A stretch of DNA of 64,000 bases from the NCBI GenBank assembly GCA_009193005.1, contig SDWI01000153.1, positions 251,260 to 315,259 on the forward strand, in the 5' to 3' direction. The translations under genes were made by a program, and so were the position numbers. The notes under the pieces are model-generated. The model ran no database searches. It was not told the DNA's origin and was given only the letters and a program-made list of their open reading frames with translations. The first letter of the stretch is position 1, and each line of letters begins with the position of its first letter. Positions 1 to 12,210 of this stretch are shown here, piece after piece. Origin of the DNA: Lamellibrachia luymesi (Eukaryota > Annelida > Polychaeta > Sabellida > Siboglinidae).

Positions 1-78
1 ATATATTTTCTTGGAATAATGCTGACTGTTGAAATGCTGTTTTTATTTTACCAAAGTAGTAATCTTTTTTATTGACAG

Positions 79-3000
79 GGTAACTTTGGAGATGTATTTC
101 GGGGCATCTACAAGCCAACTAACGCGGAAGTGGCAATCAAGACATGTCGAGAGACTTTGTCTGAGGAGGCAAAGAAGAAGTTTCTGCAAGAGGGCCGCAT
201 ATTGAAACAGTACAACCACCCGAACATTGTCAGATTCATCGGCATCGCTGCGCAGAGACAGCCTGTTATGATTATAATGGAATATGTTCATGGTAGGATT
301 CTCTACTGTTATTGGTCGTTTCTGCATGTCTAGTTATCTATTGGCTCAGTTCAATTAGTTCTCACTTTGCAACTTACTTATCCCTGATAGCATAATTAAC
401 ACAATGTTGTCAACTGTTTTTTTCTAGTATTGCTATGTCATCTTCCTTGGCACAGCAAGCCAATCTAGACATGTCTGCACGTCCAAATTTGTTGCTTCAC
501 GTCAGTTCTCTGTACTGAAGACATGGTAGATCATCAGCTTACTATTGACAACTTGACATTGTAAACGCATTGCATAAACGGCTTAATTAATAAGATTTTG
601 GCCTTATAGAATTTGTACTTATATTATATGTCATTGTAGGTGGTGCTTTGTTGACATTTTTACGGAAGCGAGGTTCAAAGCAAACAAAGAAACAGTTGGT
701 GAAGATGTGTGAGGATGCGTCGGCCGGCATGGCCTACCTGGAAGACAACGGCTGCATACACAGGTAAGACTCATTCACTGATAATTCCAACTCATCCTCT
801 CTCCTTGTCTTGAATATAAATTTTCTATTATTATTAATAACTATTAAAGTTAACTCACTTCGACGTTTTGGCCACCTTGGAATTTAAATATGGGACTTAG
901 TTCATTTTCTTGCATAGCAAGCAGGCTGTCCCGCACAAGGCTGCGTCTGTATCCCCGCTGTCTTGATTTATGCTCTATGTTATCTTTCTGATTTAGAGGG
1001 TCTTCTTTGTCCATCTGACACTTCTGTTACTTTCCCTGTCGATCACCTCAATTACCATTTATGACTTTCTCTGCTCACAAGTCAGGTTGTGATGGTATCA
1101 ACCTCCTTCTTATGCTCTTCGGGGTTTCTCCAATGCAGGTGTTATTACAGCTCGTATTTCCCTCTGTCAATCAGCATTGTTTTCTGTGGTTGGTTATTTT
1201 ACGGTAAACACACAAACACACCTACTCTTACTGGGCCAGTTTTGTTGACAGGATTTGTCACACCCACTTTATTTTTAACAAAATTATCAAGATTCATTGC
1301 TATATATGTATGCAACATTAAAAAAGACAACCACACTGGCATTTCAGGCAGCAATATAGTACTTTCAGTAGGAGTTTTTAAGATGAACTACTGTACTTGT
1401 TTGCAGGGATCTGGCCGCCAGGAACTGCCTGGTGAGCAAGGACAATGTGGTGAAGATCTCAGACTTTGGGATGTCACGGGAAGAGGAAGAATACACCGTG
1501 TCTCGGGGCATGAAACAGATCCCCATCAAGTGGACTGCACCTGAAGCCCTCAACTATGGTGAATACATCTCATTCCTTCCTTTCCATGTCATTCTTTCTT
1601 TTTTAAATGAGTTTATTTAATAATATATAGTATTATGTATTTTAAATATTGGATTATAAGCATAATGTACATTTTTATTTATGTATTATTTTTATTATTG
1701 GAAAGCACATTGATTGCACAATAAAAGAACTGTGTATTATTATTATTATTGGAAAGCACATTGATTGCACTATAAAAGAACTGTGTATTATTTTTATTAT
1801 TGGAAAGCACATTGATTGCACTATAAAAGAACTGTGTATTATTATTTTTATTGGAAAGCACATTGATTGCACTATAAAAGAACTGTGTATTATTTTTATT
1901 ATTGGAAAGCACATTGATTGCACTATAAAATAACTGTGTATTATTATTATTATTCTACAAGTGGTCACTTTGTAAGGTTCTCACTGGTAAGTTCTTTTGA
2001 TGACTTATCATTAAATGATTACAGTACAACATGAACACTTCTGTCATGCCAAATCCTTGCAAACCCTCAAAGAGACATACAACCCAAAGGGTTGGGCAAT
2101 GTTAGAATTGGTATGCAATCCTTACAATACCTTTGTCAACACATGGATGACTACACTAGGGAGCTATGGAGGGTAAGCAGGATTAAAAAGATGATAAGTC
2201 TTCAGATGACGGCAAAATGTTATGCTTTGTGCTGACCTAACACTAACGGAGTGAATTCCAAAGAGTTGGTGCGACAGTCAAGAAAGCCCTAATTCCAGTA
2301 TTTGTTTCAACTCGGGGCACAAACAGTAGATCAGAAGTAGATGTGTGGTGCTGACATGTGACTTGTGTGGTGCTGACATGTGACTTGTATGGTGCTGACA
2401 TGTGACTTGTGTATTGCTGACCTGTGACCTGTGTGGTACTGACGTATGACGTGTGGTGCTGACATATGACCAGTGCTGTGTCGACATATGACCTGTGTGG
2501 TGTTGACAATTGACCAGTAAGGCCCTGTGGCTCCTACAATGCTGTGACATATTGCTGTGTTGCAGGAACCTACACATCGGCGTCTGACGTGTGGAGCTTT
2601 GGAATACTGATGTGGGAAGTGTTCTCCTTCGGGGCCACTCCGTACTCTGGCTACACGAACGCCAAGGCAAAGGAGGAAGTAGATGAAGGTGACCTCTCTC
2701 TCTCCTCTCCCCCTCTCTCTCCCTCCCTCTCCATCCATCTCCGTCACCCTCTCCCCTCCCCATCTCCTTCCCTCTCCCTCGTCCCCCCCTCCCTCCCTCC
2801 ACGCCTTTTTGCCCCATCCCCACCCCTCCCTCTCTCTCTCCCCTCTCCCTATCTATCTCTAACTCCTCTCCCTCTCTCTCACTTTCCCCTCTCTCTTCCC
2901 CTCTCTCTCCCTCTCTTTCTCCCCATATCTCCACCCCATCCCCCTCCACCCTCCCCCTCACAATGTTAACTGCTCAGACTTTCATTTTACATGTGTATCA

Positions 3001-3508
3001 AAACATTTGTTTTTGCATTTGTAAATGCAAATACTGTTATTCCAGGAAATAGCCTACAGACAAACAAGTATTGCAAAATACAAAGAAATTATAAAACTAT
3101 ATACCCTATATATATATATATATGGTATGCATAAAATCATTCATGAAATAAAACCTTTATTTGTTCATATCAACCATCTAGTCATGGGATCATTTATTCA
3201 TTGTTCAAATATATTTATAATTTGTCAAAATCATTTCCAAACATTCTTTCATAGAAGGATGCCAAAGTTTACGTTTACATATTACCAGTAACTCGTTTAT
3301 GATAACTTATAATTAGTTAATATATATTGCATAGAATTCACGCGGTAATGTATTGTTTTCCCATGTAGGGTACCGTATGCCAGCCCCGGATAGTACTCCG
3401 GATCCATGTTACGAGCTGATGTTAAAATGTTGGGAATACGAGCCGAGAGATCGACCACACTTTGATGTCATTTATCGTGACCTACAGCGAATACGCATCT
3501 CTTTATGA
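79..3508 (+). CDS. FER: FER/FES-type non-receptor tyrosine kinase, last five exons (kinase domain)
   Basis: Five exons with matching phases at 79-292, 640-763, 1407-1558, 2566-2688 and 3369-3508 encode about 250 residues of a tyrosine kinase domain ending in TGA. All introns are GT-AG. Visible in order: glycine loop GNFGDV, catalytic Lys in VAIK, alpha-C Glu in FLQEGRILKQY, HRDLAARN with the catalytic Asp, DFG, an activation-loop Tyr (EEEEYTVSRG), KWTAPEALNYG and SDVWSFGIL. The run KQYNHPNIVRFIGIAAQRQP and the ALNYG after APE are typical of the FER/FES family, whose members phosphorylate tyrosines downstream of receptors and adhesion complexes. The F-BAR and SH2 parts expected upstream lie beyond the left edge. 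All motifs needed for activity are present. One invertebrate gene usually stands for both vertebrate FER and FES, so the symbol marks the family. Confidence 0.93.
1690..1955. repeat. 51-bp minisatellite, about five copies
   Basis: A unit containing GGAAAGCACATTGATTGCAC recurs with starts at 1700, 1751, 1802, 1853 and 1904, a constant 51-bp period, in the kinase intron after exon 1407-1558. Because 51 is divisible by three the array is open on both strands, but the translation is only an echo of the repeat and is not a gene. Confidence 0.9.
2341..2515. repeat. 22-bp minisatellite next to a kinase exon
   Basis: Repeats of GTGGTGCTGACATGTGACTT followed by GT, exact at first and decaying toward the right, fill the end of the intron and stop about 50 bp before the exon at 2566. 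Confidence 0.8.
2691..2961. repeat. C/T-only pyrimidine tract in kinase intron
   Basis: About 270 bases made almost only of C and T (CTCTCCC and CCCTCC blocks) begin within a few bases of the splice donor after 2688. The rest of this intron, to 3368, is AT-rich with a short TA run and no coding signal. Confidence 0.9.
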
Positions 3509-3884
3509 TTCACTACGAATCCAGCAATGTTTTCTTTATAACCTACAACAATAGAGTCCTTTATGTGCAACGTTGAACTCATATACCTATGAATTATAGC
3601 AATCTTGGTGATGATCTTCTATGATCTAGTGATTATTTGTGAATTTACACCTTTTTATGATTTACCCAATCATGAACAAACGTACAATTTTTTTATATTT
3701 ATATGACCTCTACTGAATTCACATCTCTTATTAATATTAGTTAATAACTGCAGTCTTAGCTTGGTTGGTCAGAAAAATTTTATTCTTTGCATAATGTATT
3801 CATAAGTGGAACATTTGTTTTTATGTTTTAGACAACATTAAAGATATACATTTTATAGTAGTATTAATACTACATTGCAAACCC

Positions 3885-3890
3885 AATAAA
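3885..3890 (+). terminator. Candidate polyadenylation signal of the FER-type kinase
   Basis: AATAAA lies 377 bases after the kinase stop codon in AT-rich 3' sequence. It is the first canonical hexamer in the right place, but the cleavage site cannot be seen. Confidence 0.45.
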
Positions 3891-4426
3891 TTTTTACAAT
3901 ATTCATGGCTTAATATATGCTAATCATATTTATAAGTTTATAACTGAAACATATTTATAGGTCATTATGCATCAAAGTTCAATCAGATCTAATCATAATT
4001 ATTTAAGCATCATATACATAAAGCACTATTAAAGATATGACATGGTCTTATTTCTAATGTATAAACAAGTTATATATAATCAAACCCAGTAGTGGAAGCA
4101 TGTCTTTTTTATAACGATTTCCCAATGATAATAATTTTTCAGAATTAAAAGGCACAATATAAGGTCTACTTACTTGATGGTTTCAAGTGAACTTTTGCCA
4201 GCTCTATGGCTTTCTAGGTAAGTAAGCCTAGCACAGAACAGCCAGTGGATGATTTGAAAAAGTTTAAACAGTAGAATGCGAACTGTATTTCTTGCTTAAT
4301 AGTGAGAAACCATTGACAACTCGTGCTAATTCACAGTAATTGTGGAGTGAAGCAGCTTATAACAAATGTCTACTGCCATTTACGCAATAATTGTGTATAG
4401 ATAACTATTTATAATACCCCAGTACT

Positions 4427-4889
4427 AACTGTATTATCTCATAATTTTTTAATGTGGCAGAGAATATTTTTGGACCTGACTATTAGCCACATCGGTCGTT
4501 TTTTCATATGTGCATAAGTGCGTCTGCTCATATGAAATGTAGTCATAGTTGTGCATTTAATAGATAATATTTCTAGATTTGTATAATATATCTTCGTCTG
4601 TTCGTTGCAAACGTTTTGTACAGGTTTGTTGTAAATCGTAGATAGATTGTTNTAACTATTTACTAACTGTATTCTCATAATTTTTTTAATGTGGCAGAGA
4701 ATATTTTTGGACCAGACTATTAGCCACATCGGTCGTTTTTTCATATGTGCATAAGTGCGTCTGCTCATATGAAATGTAGTCATAGTTGTGCATTTAATAG
4801 ATAATATTTCTAGATTTGTATAATATATCTTCGTCTGTTCGTTGCAAACGTTTTGTACAGGTTTGTTGTAAATCGTAGATAGATTGTTT
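4427..4889. repeat. 225-bp near-identical tandem pair joined by a single N (likely assembly artefact)
   Basis: The stretch from about 4427 to 4651 is repeated from about 4663 to 4889 with only small differences, and a single N sits at 4652 between the copies. This is the pattern left when two overlapping or allelic contig ends are joined without merging. An open frame read through the pair has no family match I recognise. A real tandem duplication is possible but less likely. Confidence 0.8.
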
Positions 4890-4939
4890 GCAGGCATATA
4901 TAAAATATATGCATGTACATTATATCTGGTTAAACACAA

Positions 4940-6860
4940 GTACTATACATGAAACGTGCATGTACATGTGTGCTTTGGCTAGAGAAACGTTTTTATTGAG
5001 CACATGATGTAAAAACATTTTTGTTTATTTTATTTTATCAACAAAGTTAATCATATCTAATCATTAGTGTACATGTTTGTATAAATTTATATACACTGAA
5101 TATGTGTATGCACCTGTTTTGAACATTGTGGTATGTTGTATGTGATAACAGTTAATAGAGGCTTGTAATGCGTTGTCAGCTACTTTAATGCAATAAAAAT
5201 CAGATGTGCAATGTAGCCATCTATTGAACCAACAGGACGTTCTCTCTCAGTATATCCTAGAGTGTATTTTGCATTAATCCGTTTCACTGCTAGCATCGTT
5301 CAGTGCATATAAAACCCACACACATCTTTGTTTCTTGACAGCAGATGTGCTGTTTTGTATGGATAACCTGTATTCAATACAGATTTTTGGGAGATATATG
5401 GCCGTAGCCTTAACCTGTATTTATACGGATTTGTGTCAAGTTTACATGGAAAAATTGCTAGTCAGATTTCCGACAAAACCTACTGGATTTTATTTGATGT
5501 ACACATATTTCATAGCATGATAGATTGGAATTTGAATGCTATGTACTGATTAAGTAATGACAATTGTACAGATTTATACAGAATTATTAAAAATTACGGA
5601 TTTCAACCAAAACGTAAATGGCATGTCGTTGACAGTCTTGCTAAAAGGCATGAATACCAAACAGTATTTCTGTTGGTGAAATATTCACATCAACTTTGGA
5701 ATGGCCTAATAGTCCACCAGTGACACATCTTGATTTTCACTTTCTCACCACTTTAATAAAGTTCAAAATATGGTAAGTAAATCCAGGCAACATGGTGTAT
5801 TAAATTACCAAGATTTAGCAGTCAACATTTATTTAGCAATCAAAACATGAGACATCAGACAGAACAACTTTTGGAATTATTCCGTGTAGATCAAAGATTC
5901 GTTCACTACCTGAGCACTTTTTTATCCTTGCGGGGAGGGCACTCAATTCATTGCCAGTATACCATCCTTGAGAATTTATCTAACTGTGCCCCCCCCCCAA
6001 GACTTGGATTTCTGCGAAAAAGATACCCTTTTCAAGTTGAGCTGATTGAAATATACACCTTTTCTTTTCGAGGTCACATTGCACAATTATACACTTTTCA
6101 AGTTGATGGAGTAAAACCAAATACACACCCTTTAATGTATAAACTATGTATTGTTTCGTGATATGATATAGGTTAAATCACTAACATATTTTATTCCTAG
6201 ATTAATGTTAACTAAAGTATGAGGTGTCAAGATGTACAACAATAAGTGTGATTTTATACCCTAAAATCAATGCGTGAGTTAACATGCACTGGCACACAAA
6301 ACGTACCATAAAACGTGGAATTTATCTCAAGTACTGGCAATGTATTGAGTGGCCCCCCGGGGATGCGTTCATGCAAGCGTACGTGCATGCATGAATGCAT
6401 GGCAATGATGCTAAGTGTTGCATTGTATTGTATATAAAGGTTGATTCACATTCTATCAGAGTGTTGTTAATACTGCATGAAGTCATAAATTATGTAAGTG
6501 ATCATTCTAACATGTTGCAAAGTCTCAATTCATTGTATGATGAATTATACCACAGTGAGAAATTGTTTGTTGCCATTAACGTACATATATTGATTACCGT
6601 GTACAGTGCAGAAGAAATTCATATGTCACCTGCCATCAACTGAATTATGAATTACACCAAGTTGACGTAGTTACCACCAGCTAATGATCGTTTATCAACC
6701 TGCACACCTAGTGATTTCTGCAAAAGAATATATTTATGACTTACTTTTTGAACCCAAGTTAAAACAAACTTGTTATGTTTGCTTTAGAACACAGTGCAGC
6801 TCAGACAGTCTTATTCAATAGAGGTGCATAAAGTGCTGTTCTTTGTTGTACACAAAGTAT
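4940..6860. other. Intergenic stretch, no supported gene
   Basis: AT-rich sequence with scattered short open frames, a C-run near 5989 and TGCATG-rich sequence near 6370-6400. Nothing shows paired splice sites or a recognisable family. Confidence 0.6.
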
Positions 6861-6867
6861 TGAATGT

Positions 6868-7545
6868 CAAAATTTAACAAGATTTAAAAAGATTGCTATC
6901 CAGAACTAAACGTTCCAGATGGCAAGTGGACAAGGAAGCCACAGGCTTATCGAGAGTTCAACAACTATTGTTATCAATGTATAGCCTGCCCATATCAGAT
7001 ATCTGTCAATTTTATTTCTAAACATATTCACACAACTAGCATTAACACAATCATTTGACAGTTTGGTCCATTCATTTATCACCCTCTGTGAGAATGAGTA
7101 CTTTCTCATGTCCAACCTACACTGTTCCTTAACTAATGCCAGTTTGCAACATCTGGTTCTACTGCCTTCTTTAAGGTTGAAGAACATATTCCTATCAACA
7201 TCCTCACAACAATTCACCATTTTAAACAATTTGGTCTCTCCTTAATCTCCTGATCTCTAGTGTTGTCAAACCACATTCTAATAAGTGGCTTTCATAACTA
7301 AGGTCTCTAAATTCTGAAATCATTTTAGTTGCTCTTCGTTATGGTATGACCTCCATCCATGTATACCCAATATTCCAAATGTGGTCTAACTATGGTTTTG
7401 TACAGGAGTACAATTAGCTGTTCCTCCTTATATGTGATATTTCTCCTAATTAGCCCTAGCAGTTGATTACCTTTTGAAGCAGCAATTAATCCCACATTCT
7501 CTGAAATGTCAACTGATTGGTGTGGTCTGTAATTCATCAAGACAC
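6868..7545 (-). mobile_element. CR1-like LINE, 3' part of reverse transcriptase (degenerate)
   Basis: On the minus strand two frames give the end of a CR1/L2-type reverse transcriptase. At 7540-7325 there is a piece like NQLLGLIRRN followed by LLYKTIVRPHLEY. At 7229-6906 there is CRLDMRKYSFSQRVINEWTK, then the closing LPCPLAIWN. A frame change between the pieces and loss of the 5' part mark it as a dead, truncated copy. The 3' tail is a short TTGTTAAATC-type repeat. The same 3' end recurs at 15083, 18112 and 19068, so this is a local family. Confidence 0.8.
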
Positions 7546-7689
7546 ATAATTATTGACCTATAAGAGATCATTATAATCTTCAAAGAGATCTCCATTCATT
7601 GTGTTTTCGCCAAAATGTATCACAGTTGTGAACAGCTTGTCCTCACTAACATTATATAGAGTAATTATATTGTGCAACATGATCTGAGA

Positions 7690-7770
7690 TCACCTCATGT
7701 CACGTGATATCACCAGAGATCACGTGAGGTCACCAGAAATCCCCTGATATCAGAAGATATTACCTGATGC
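7690..7770. repeat. 20-bp tandem repeat with two CACGTG E-boxes
   Basis: A unit like TCACGTGATATCACCAGAGA repeats about four times with decay. Perfect CACGTG palindromes fall at 7701 and 7721. The cluster could be a simple minisatellite or a degenerate binding-site array; no gene starts beside it. Confidence 0.55.
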
Positions 7771-9640
7771 AACCAAATTGAATTTTGTATTGCATCGAAT
7801 TGGTTTGTGGCCAATCAAAATGCTAACTGCATGTAGTGCTTGCAGGGTGTAGGTACAATATGTTTTACTCGTCGAGCCATTGCCTCTTCTAGTGCAGTTG
7901 TCGGCTGTGGTGTGTGTTGGAGCCTGCTACGCGTTGCTTATTTTATGTAGCGATAGAAAGATACACAGTGTGGTTGGTAAATGGCAATTCCCTTTATTTG
8001 CATACAGTAAACGGCTGTTGAATGACAATGGACATTGCTAACGATTTAACTAGATAACAAAGGCAATGCCTCTGACATGGCATAAGTATTTATCATTATA
8101 TATCTGTCGATGTCGATTGTCAATGTTTGACTAGTTAAGCATAGTAAATGTTGGGCCCAGAAACCACCCAAACAAATTTACACCATGCAATCCTCAAACT
8201 CCAACTATTTATCATGAATAACACTTACAACTGCGCGGATTCAACAACGAACCGAATCTCGTTGACCTCGCGTAAATAAATGCCCCTTTTTCGTACCCTT
8301 TGGGAGTTGCTGGCTGGGGGAATCCCCAACCTAGAGTTGCTGGCATTGGTCATTCCATACTCGTGGAACCACAAGGGAACGTTTGGCACTGTTTTAGCAT
8401 TGACGTAATTCCCATAAGTAAATGTACTTTTTTGCCCCCTTCGATGGGTGATTTCGGGGGCGAACCCCACCCCAGACCCGACAGCAACGCATTTTTTTTA
8501 TATATTGAGGGGTGATCCCTTCAGTTCAGTCCTTTTGCCGTCGTTGACATAAGTAAAGGCTCTGGGCTCCCGGTCTGTACAGACTAATTCGCATTATTGA
8601 TTTATGAATTCGCCGCTTTACGAATTGCGAATGTTTGCACACTCCTGGGTATTAGTTAATTAGTTAACTGAAAGCATTACGTAATTTATTCCAGCCGCAA
8701 CAGCGTTGCTCTAAAAACATGATTGGCCCAAAGATGGCTGTCGTTGGCTCAACTGTGAAAAAAAAAGTGTTAAAATATGTGCAGTCAAGTGTAGTATATT
8801 ATTATTTCATATGAAAATAAAGCGTTGAATTTAACTGAAAAATGCACTGTACACATATGAAGGCACACTGTTCCCGAAAAGGTAGTACGGGTATGAATGA
8901 AGACAACTGGTGTGCTTACACGGGTAAGCTTAGCTACGAGCGTCAATATTATGGCGTTGTCTGGGCACCATTTATTCACAAATGGTTGAGCCGTGAATAG
9001 CAGTACACACATAACCCGGTCTGCGCGATCATTTCAGATCAGCAAATAGGCAAATAAAGCGGCGGTATTTCAGCGAAGGATTGTCACCGAGATCGGACGT
9101 TAGTCGTGAAGAACGTAAGGTAAGTAGGCCCGAACTCGTTGCAGATTATACATATTTTATGCTGTACGTTACATGTCGTCTCTACTGCATATTTGGACTA
9201 GGAGTTGCACTCAAACTGAACACAGTGGGTGTTTTCACTGAGTTAAAAAAGCTTTTTCTGCAATAGATTATAAATTGATTGGTGACAAGATGGACTGGTA
9301 TGGTGGTATTAGATCTGTGACATGTACTTGGATAAGCAGCTGTTTATCAAATGTATCGCAGTTCGCCTGTTTTGAAGGATTCCATTCCAACTTGTTTTGG
9401 GTTTGGGAAACCCTAACATAAACTATACACTTTCATTTGTTTCTACAGTGTAGACGTACTTTTGAGTTGGATGTGATTAAGTTGATTACGTATTTTTTAT
9501 TTATATGTTCTTGTAATTGCAAGCGTGCTTACACGAATAGTTGTATATAGGATACATTAACTAAACTTATTTTAAAACGTTTTCTGTATTCTTCGGCACG
9601 TCAAACCAAAGTGTCGATGTGCAACTCCATGTAGAGTGAC
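7771..9640. other. Intergenic stretch; one good splice-donor sequence near 9120
   Basis: No coding sequence can be supported. AACGTAAG followed by GTAAGTAGG near 9120 is a strong donor that could close a non-coding leader exon, perhaps of the calpain gene downstream, but no promoter motif is clear. Short frames near 8225-8515 match no family I know. Confidence 0.4.
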
Positions 9641-9649
9641 ACTGGTAAT

Positions 9650-9880
9650 TCTTCACTGCTCCCGTTGACTTGCGGAAGAGACCGGCAGTGGAAGCCTTGC
9701 GAGCGTAGTCCTTTAGTGAGTCTTAGAGACCAGCTCAGTGAATCAACAACAGGTTACACACGTTTACGACTATGGGAACCTTTTACTTCTCTGTTATAAA
9801 AATCAGGTAGAAGAGGTCGTGGTTTTGAGTGCTTCCTGTGCTCCTTGATGCACAGTGCATCGATCAGATTATGTCCCTTC
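9650..9880 (-). mobile_element. Probable SINE fragment (related to the copy at 10255)
   Basis: CAGGTTACACACGTTTA, a CCTTTTACTTC stretch and a later TGAGTGCTTCCTGTG stretch parallel the same blocks in the better preserved element at 10255-10485, in the same order and orientation. No tRNA-like head is clear here. Confidence 0.4.
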
Positions 9881-10254
9881 TTCTTCCTATAATCTGCCTA
9901 ACCTGAAGATATATGCAAACAGAAAATATTTCACTTACGTAAGTTTACAGTGTCAAATAAAAAAATAATGTGAATAAAAAATCGTGTGCATAAGAACACG
10001 TCTTGCCTGTAAAATATGGGATAATGCCATGACTGCTGTTCTTATATGTTGTTTAGACTGACAATGCATTGAGGGTGGCCTTTCCATAGTCGCGAGTGGT
10101 ACTGGCATCGGGGGGGCATGTATGTGGTAGGTTTAGGAATTGTGTCGCGTAGTGGTGATGTTCGCAGGAACATGATATTCATTCAATCGTATGGCGAGGT
10201 AGTTAGCAGAATTGATTAAGCCGCGCGCATGGACGCTTCTGCAGTGGCTCATGA

Positions 10255-10485
10255 GAGATGGAGTTCATAGCAGGTTACACATGCATTTACCCCCTGTGTG
10301 TGATATTTTACTTCCCCCGGCATAGACACCAAATAGAAGGGACCAGCGGCTCTAAGTGTTTCTTCCGAAAGACACAGGGAAAGTGGGGTGAACGAAACGA
10401 CAGTGGGGGTTTCGAATCCCGGTCACCTCGACCGAAAATCCGACGCTCTACTCCCTGGATCGCCGCGCTCCACAACAAGATGGTA
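10255..10485 (-). mobile_element. tRNA-derived SINE, minus strand
   Basis: Read on the minus strand, 10480 downward starts with a tRNA-like head: AGTAGAGCGTCGGATTTTCG followed by a B-box-like GGGATTCGAAAC. A body with TCTTTCGGAAGAAACACTTA follows. The clover-leaf is not complete and no tRNA gene is claimed. Confidence 0.55.
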
Positions 10486-10844
10486 TTGGTGGTACTCCCA
10501 CTAGATCATTGTGTACGTCATGCAGAGCTTAGTGTATGTCCTACGGTCTGCAAGGGGCCTCCATCATAATGTGTGTAGCATGCCTGTCACACTAGAGATA
10601 TTGTGATGGCGATGCAGGACATACCAGGCAAGCTAATGTACAATTGGCCTTGCACGAATATGACGAACATGATAACATATTTAATCGCAGTTTCATTCCC
10701 AACGTTCAAAACATTAATTTTGTTATTAACACAAGACTCACCATATTCCTCAAAGCCATCAACGGTAATCTATCCTTGTAAGCACAGCGTCAATCAAGGC
10801 ATCTCCATAGCAAAACAGTAAATACCATCCATCCAATCAAGAAC

Positions 10845-11040
10845 TGTTGTAAATTCTCCTATTTTCCGAGGCCAAACAAATATTGGAACTCACTACCAGA
10901 CACAATAACCAGCATCACAGAACACCAACAATTTAAGGAAGTTCTAAATCACTCGGTTCCAAGCAAGCACGACTAAACAGCAATCGCTCCATGCTCTGAC
11001 TGACTCCTCCTGAGTGTTGGTCACCAGTATTTTCCATAAG
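10845..11040 (+). mobile_element. LINE 3' end, reverse transcriptase C-terminus
   Basis: A plus-strand frame reads YFPRPNKYWNSLPDTITS and then EHQQFKEVLNH before a TAA at about 10972. The pattern F-P-R-x-x-x-x-W-N-x-L-P is the usual C-terminus of CR1/L2-group LINE polymerases. Only this last piece remains. Confidence 0.6.
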
Positions 11041-11121
11041 ACAAGACAAGATCATACCTATATAATTTTTTTATAAGACCGAAACGTGAATGTATTCTCG
11101 GTGGCAATGCTGTCTAGATTG

Positions 11122-11384
11122 TGACGTCATGACGCAGGACGCCATTGGCAAGTCCGCGCGGACGTAACCATGCGTCTGTTCAGTGAGTTACGTGTATTAT
11201 CGAGATACACGTAAGTAGTGCGTTTACGAAGTCGACGTGGGATATGCCCACTGTGCAGATGCGCTAGTGAAATGCATTCTAAGCGCGTCAGTACGTATAT
11301 TCAAAGCGCTGGCGATGACATCCGTAGTCCACGATACTCAGTTATAAAAGGCGCTTTACCAAATGAAGTACAGCAGAAGATTAG
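11122..11384 (+). promoter_or_regulatory. Candidate calpain promoter: CRE, TATA box and short leader exon
   Basis: A full CRE palindrome TGACGTCA lies at 11122-11129 and TATAAAAG at 11343-11350. About 35 bases after the TATA box a strong donor GTAAGT (11385) follows GAAGATTAG. The next strong acceptor on this strand is at 12579, four bases before the calpain ATG. This fits a short non-coding first exon spliced to the first coding exon. The alternative leader donor near 9120 cannot be excluded. Confidence 0.5.
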
Positions 11385-11394
11385 GTAAGTAAAC

Positions 11395-12210
11395 GTCACC
11401 ATATATAACTGCCGTAGTCATTTTTTTCCCTATTTTAGGACCACCTCCAATTTGGTAAAGATTTTGTCGTTTTGGGGAGTTTTGCAACAGGAAAGAGGGA
11501 TACGGAGAGAAGGAAGTGTGAGGAGATATGTCATATGAGGGTCGTTTCGAAAAAATCCAATGTGGTTGAAGTTGCAGACACCACTTCTTGAAGGCAGGCC
11601 GTTCCAATCGGCGATGGTGCGAGAAACGAACGATAGCTTCCTGTACTGAGCACGGTGGTGGGAAGGTCATACCCATGGCATATGGGTCTTTCCGTGTCTG
11701 TTGTGTGTGGGCAGGTTCTCCGAGTTGATAGAGATGGTTCTTGTGTGATACTTGAACAGCGTGCCGAGGAGCGCTACAGCTTTGCAGGATTGGCCAGTCT
11801 AGCGTCTTAGCAAAGATTCCACGCAAGAAACTGAATTTGACTAAGTTGGTAGCATTTCTCCAATGCCGAGATATGGCGGTAACCAACCTTGCAGGCGATA
11901 ACATAGACCATTTAATCAGCTCATTCAATGGACAACGTGGATCTTATTGACTTATTCGACGTTCAGGTCACCGTTAATCATACAGTGAACGCTTTGGTCG
12001 ACGAGCAGACACATGCTGACCGTGTCACGAATGCTATACTCGAAGAAAAAGACAGTTACTGATCGCGCGGTGAATGACACCGTTACACTCGAAGCACTGG
12101 TGGCCGCTAGTCGCATGTCAGGTCGCCTATCTGCGGCGAACTTGCCTAACAGTGCCGTGGGCGTTATTTTCAAGACAGGTTACTTGAAACCGTGGTATTT
12201 ATAAACTGCA
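11395..12210. other. Low-evidence stretch with possible decayed element
   Basis: The minus strand is open for 190 codons (11928-11356) and the plus strand has short frames at 11933-12061 and 12013-12204. None matches a family I recognise. This is probably an old retroelement or intron sequence of the calpain leader. Confidence 0.3.

Noticed and set aside
1649..1968. Open frames of about 95 codons on both strands
   Set aside because: Echo of the 51-bp repeat inside a kinase intron.
2278..2961. 227-codon minus-strand frame rich in E, G and R
   Set aside because: Produced by the pyrimidine tract and the 22-bp minisatellite in the kinase intron.
4439..4939. 166-codon minus-strand frame
   Set aside because: Runs through two copies of the same segment across an N; no family resemblance and likely an assembly artefact.
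11356..11928. 190-codon minus-strand frame as a gene
   Set aside because: No motif recognised. It overlaps the likely calpain leader intron and its composition does not look coding; perhaps an old retroelement.
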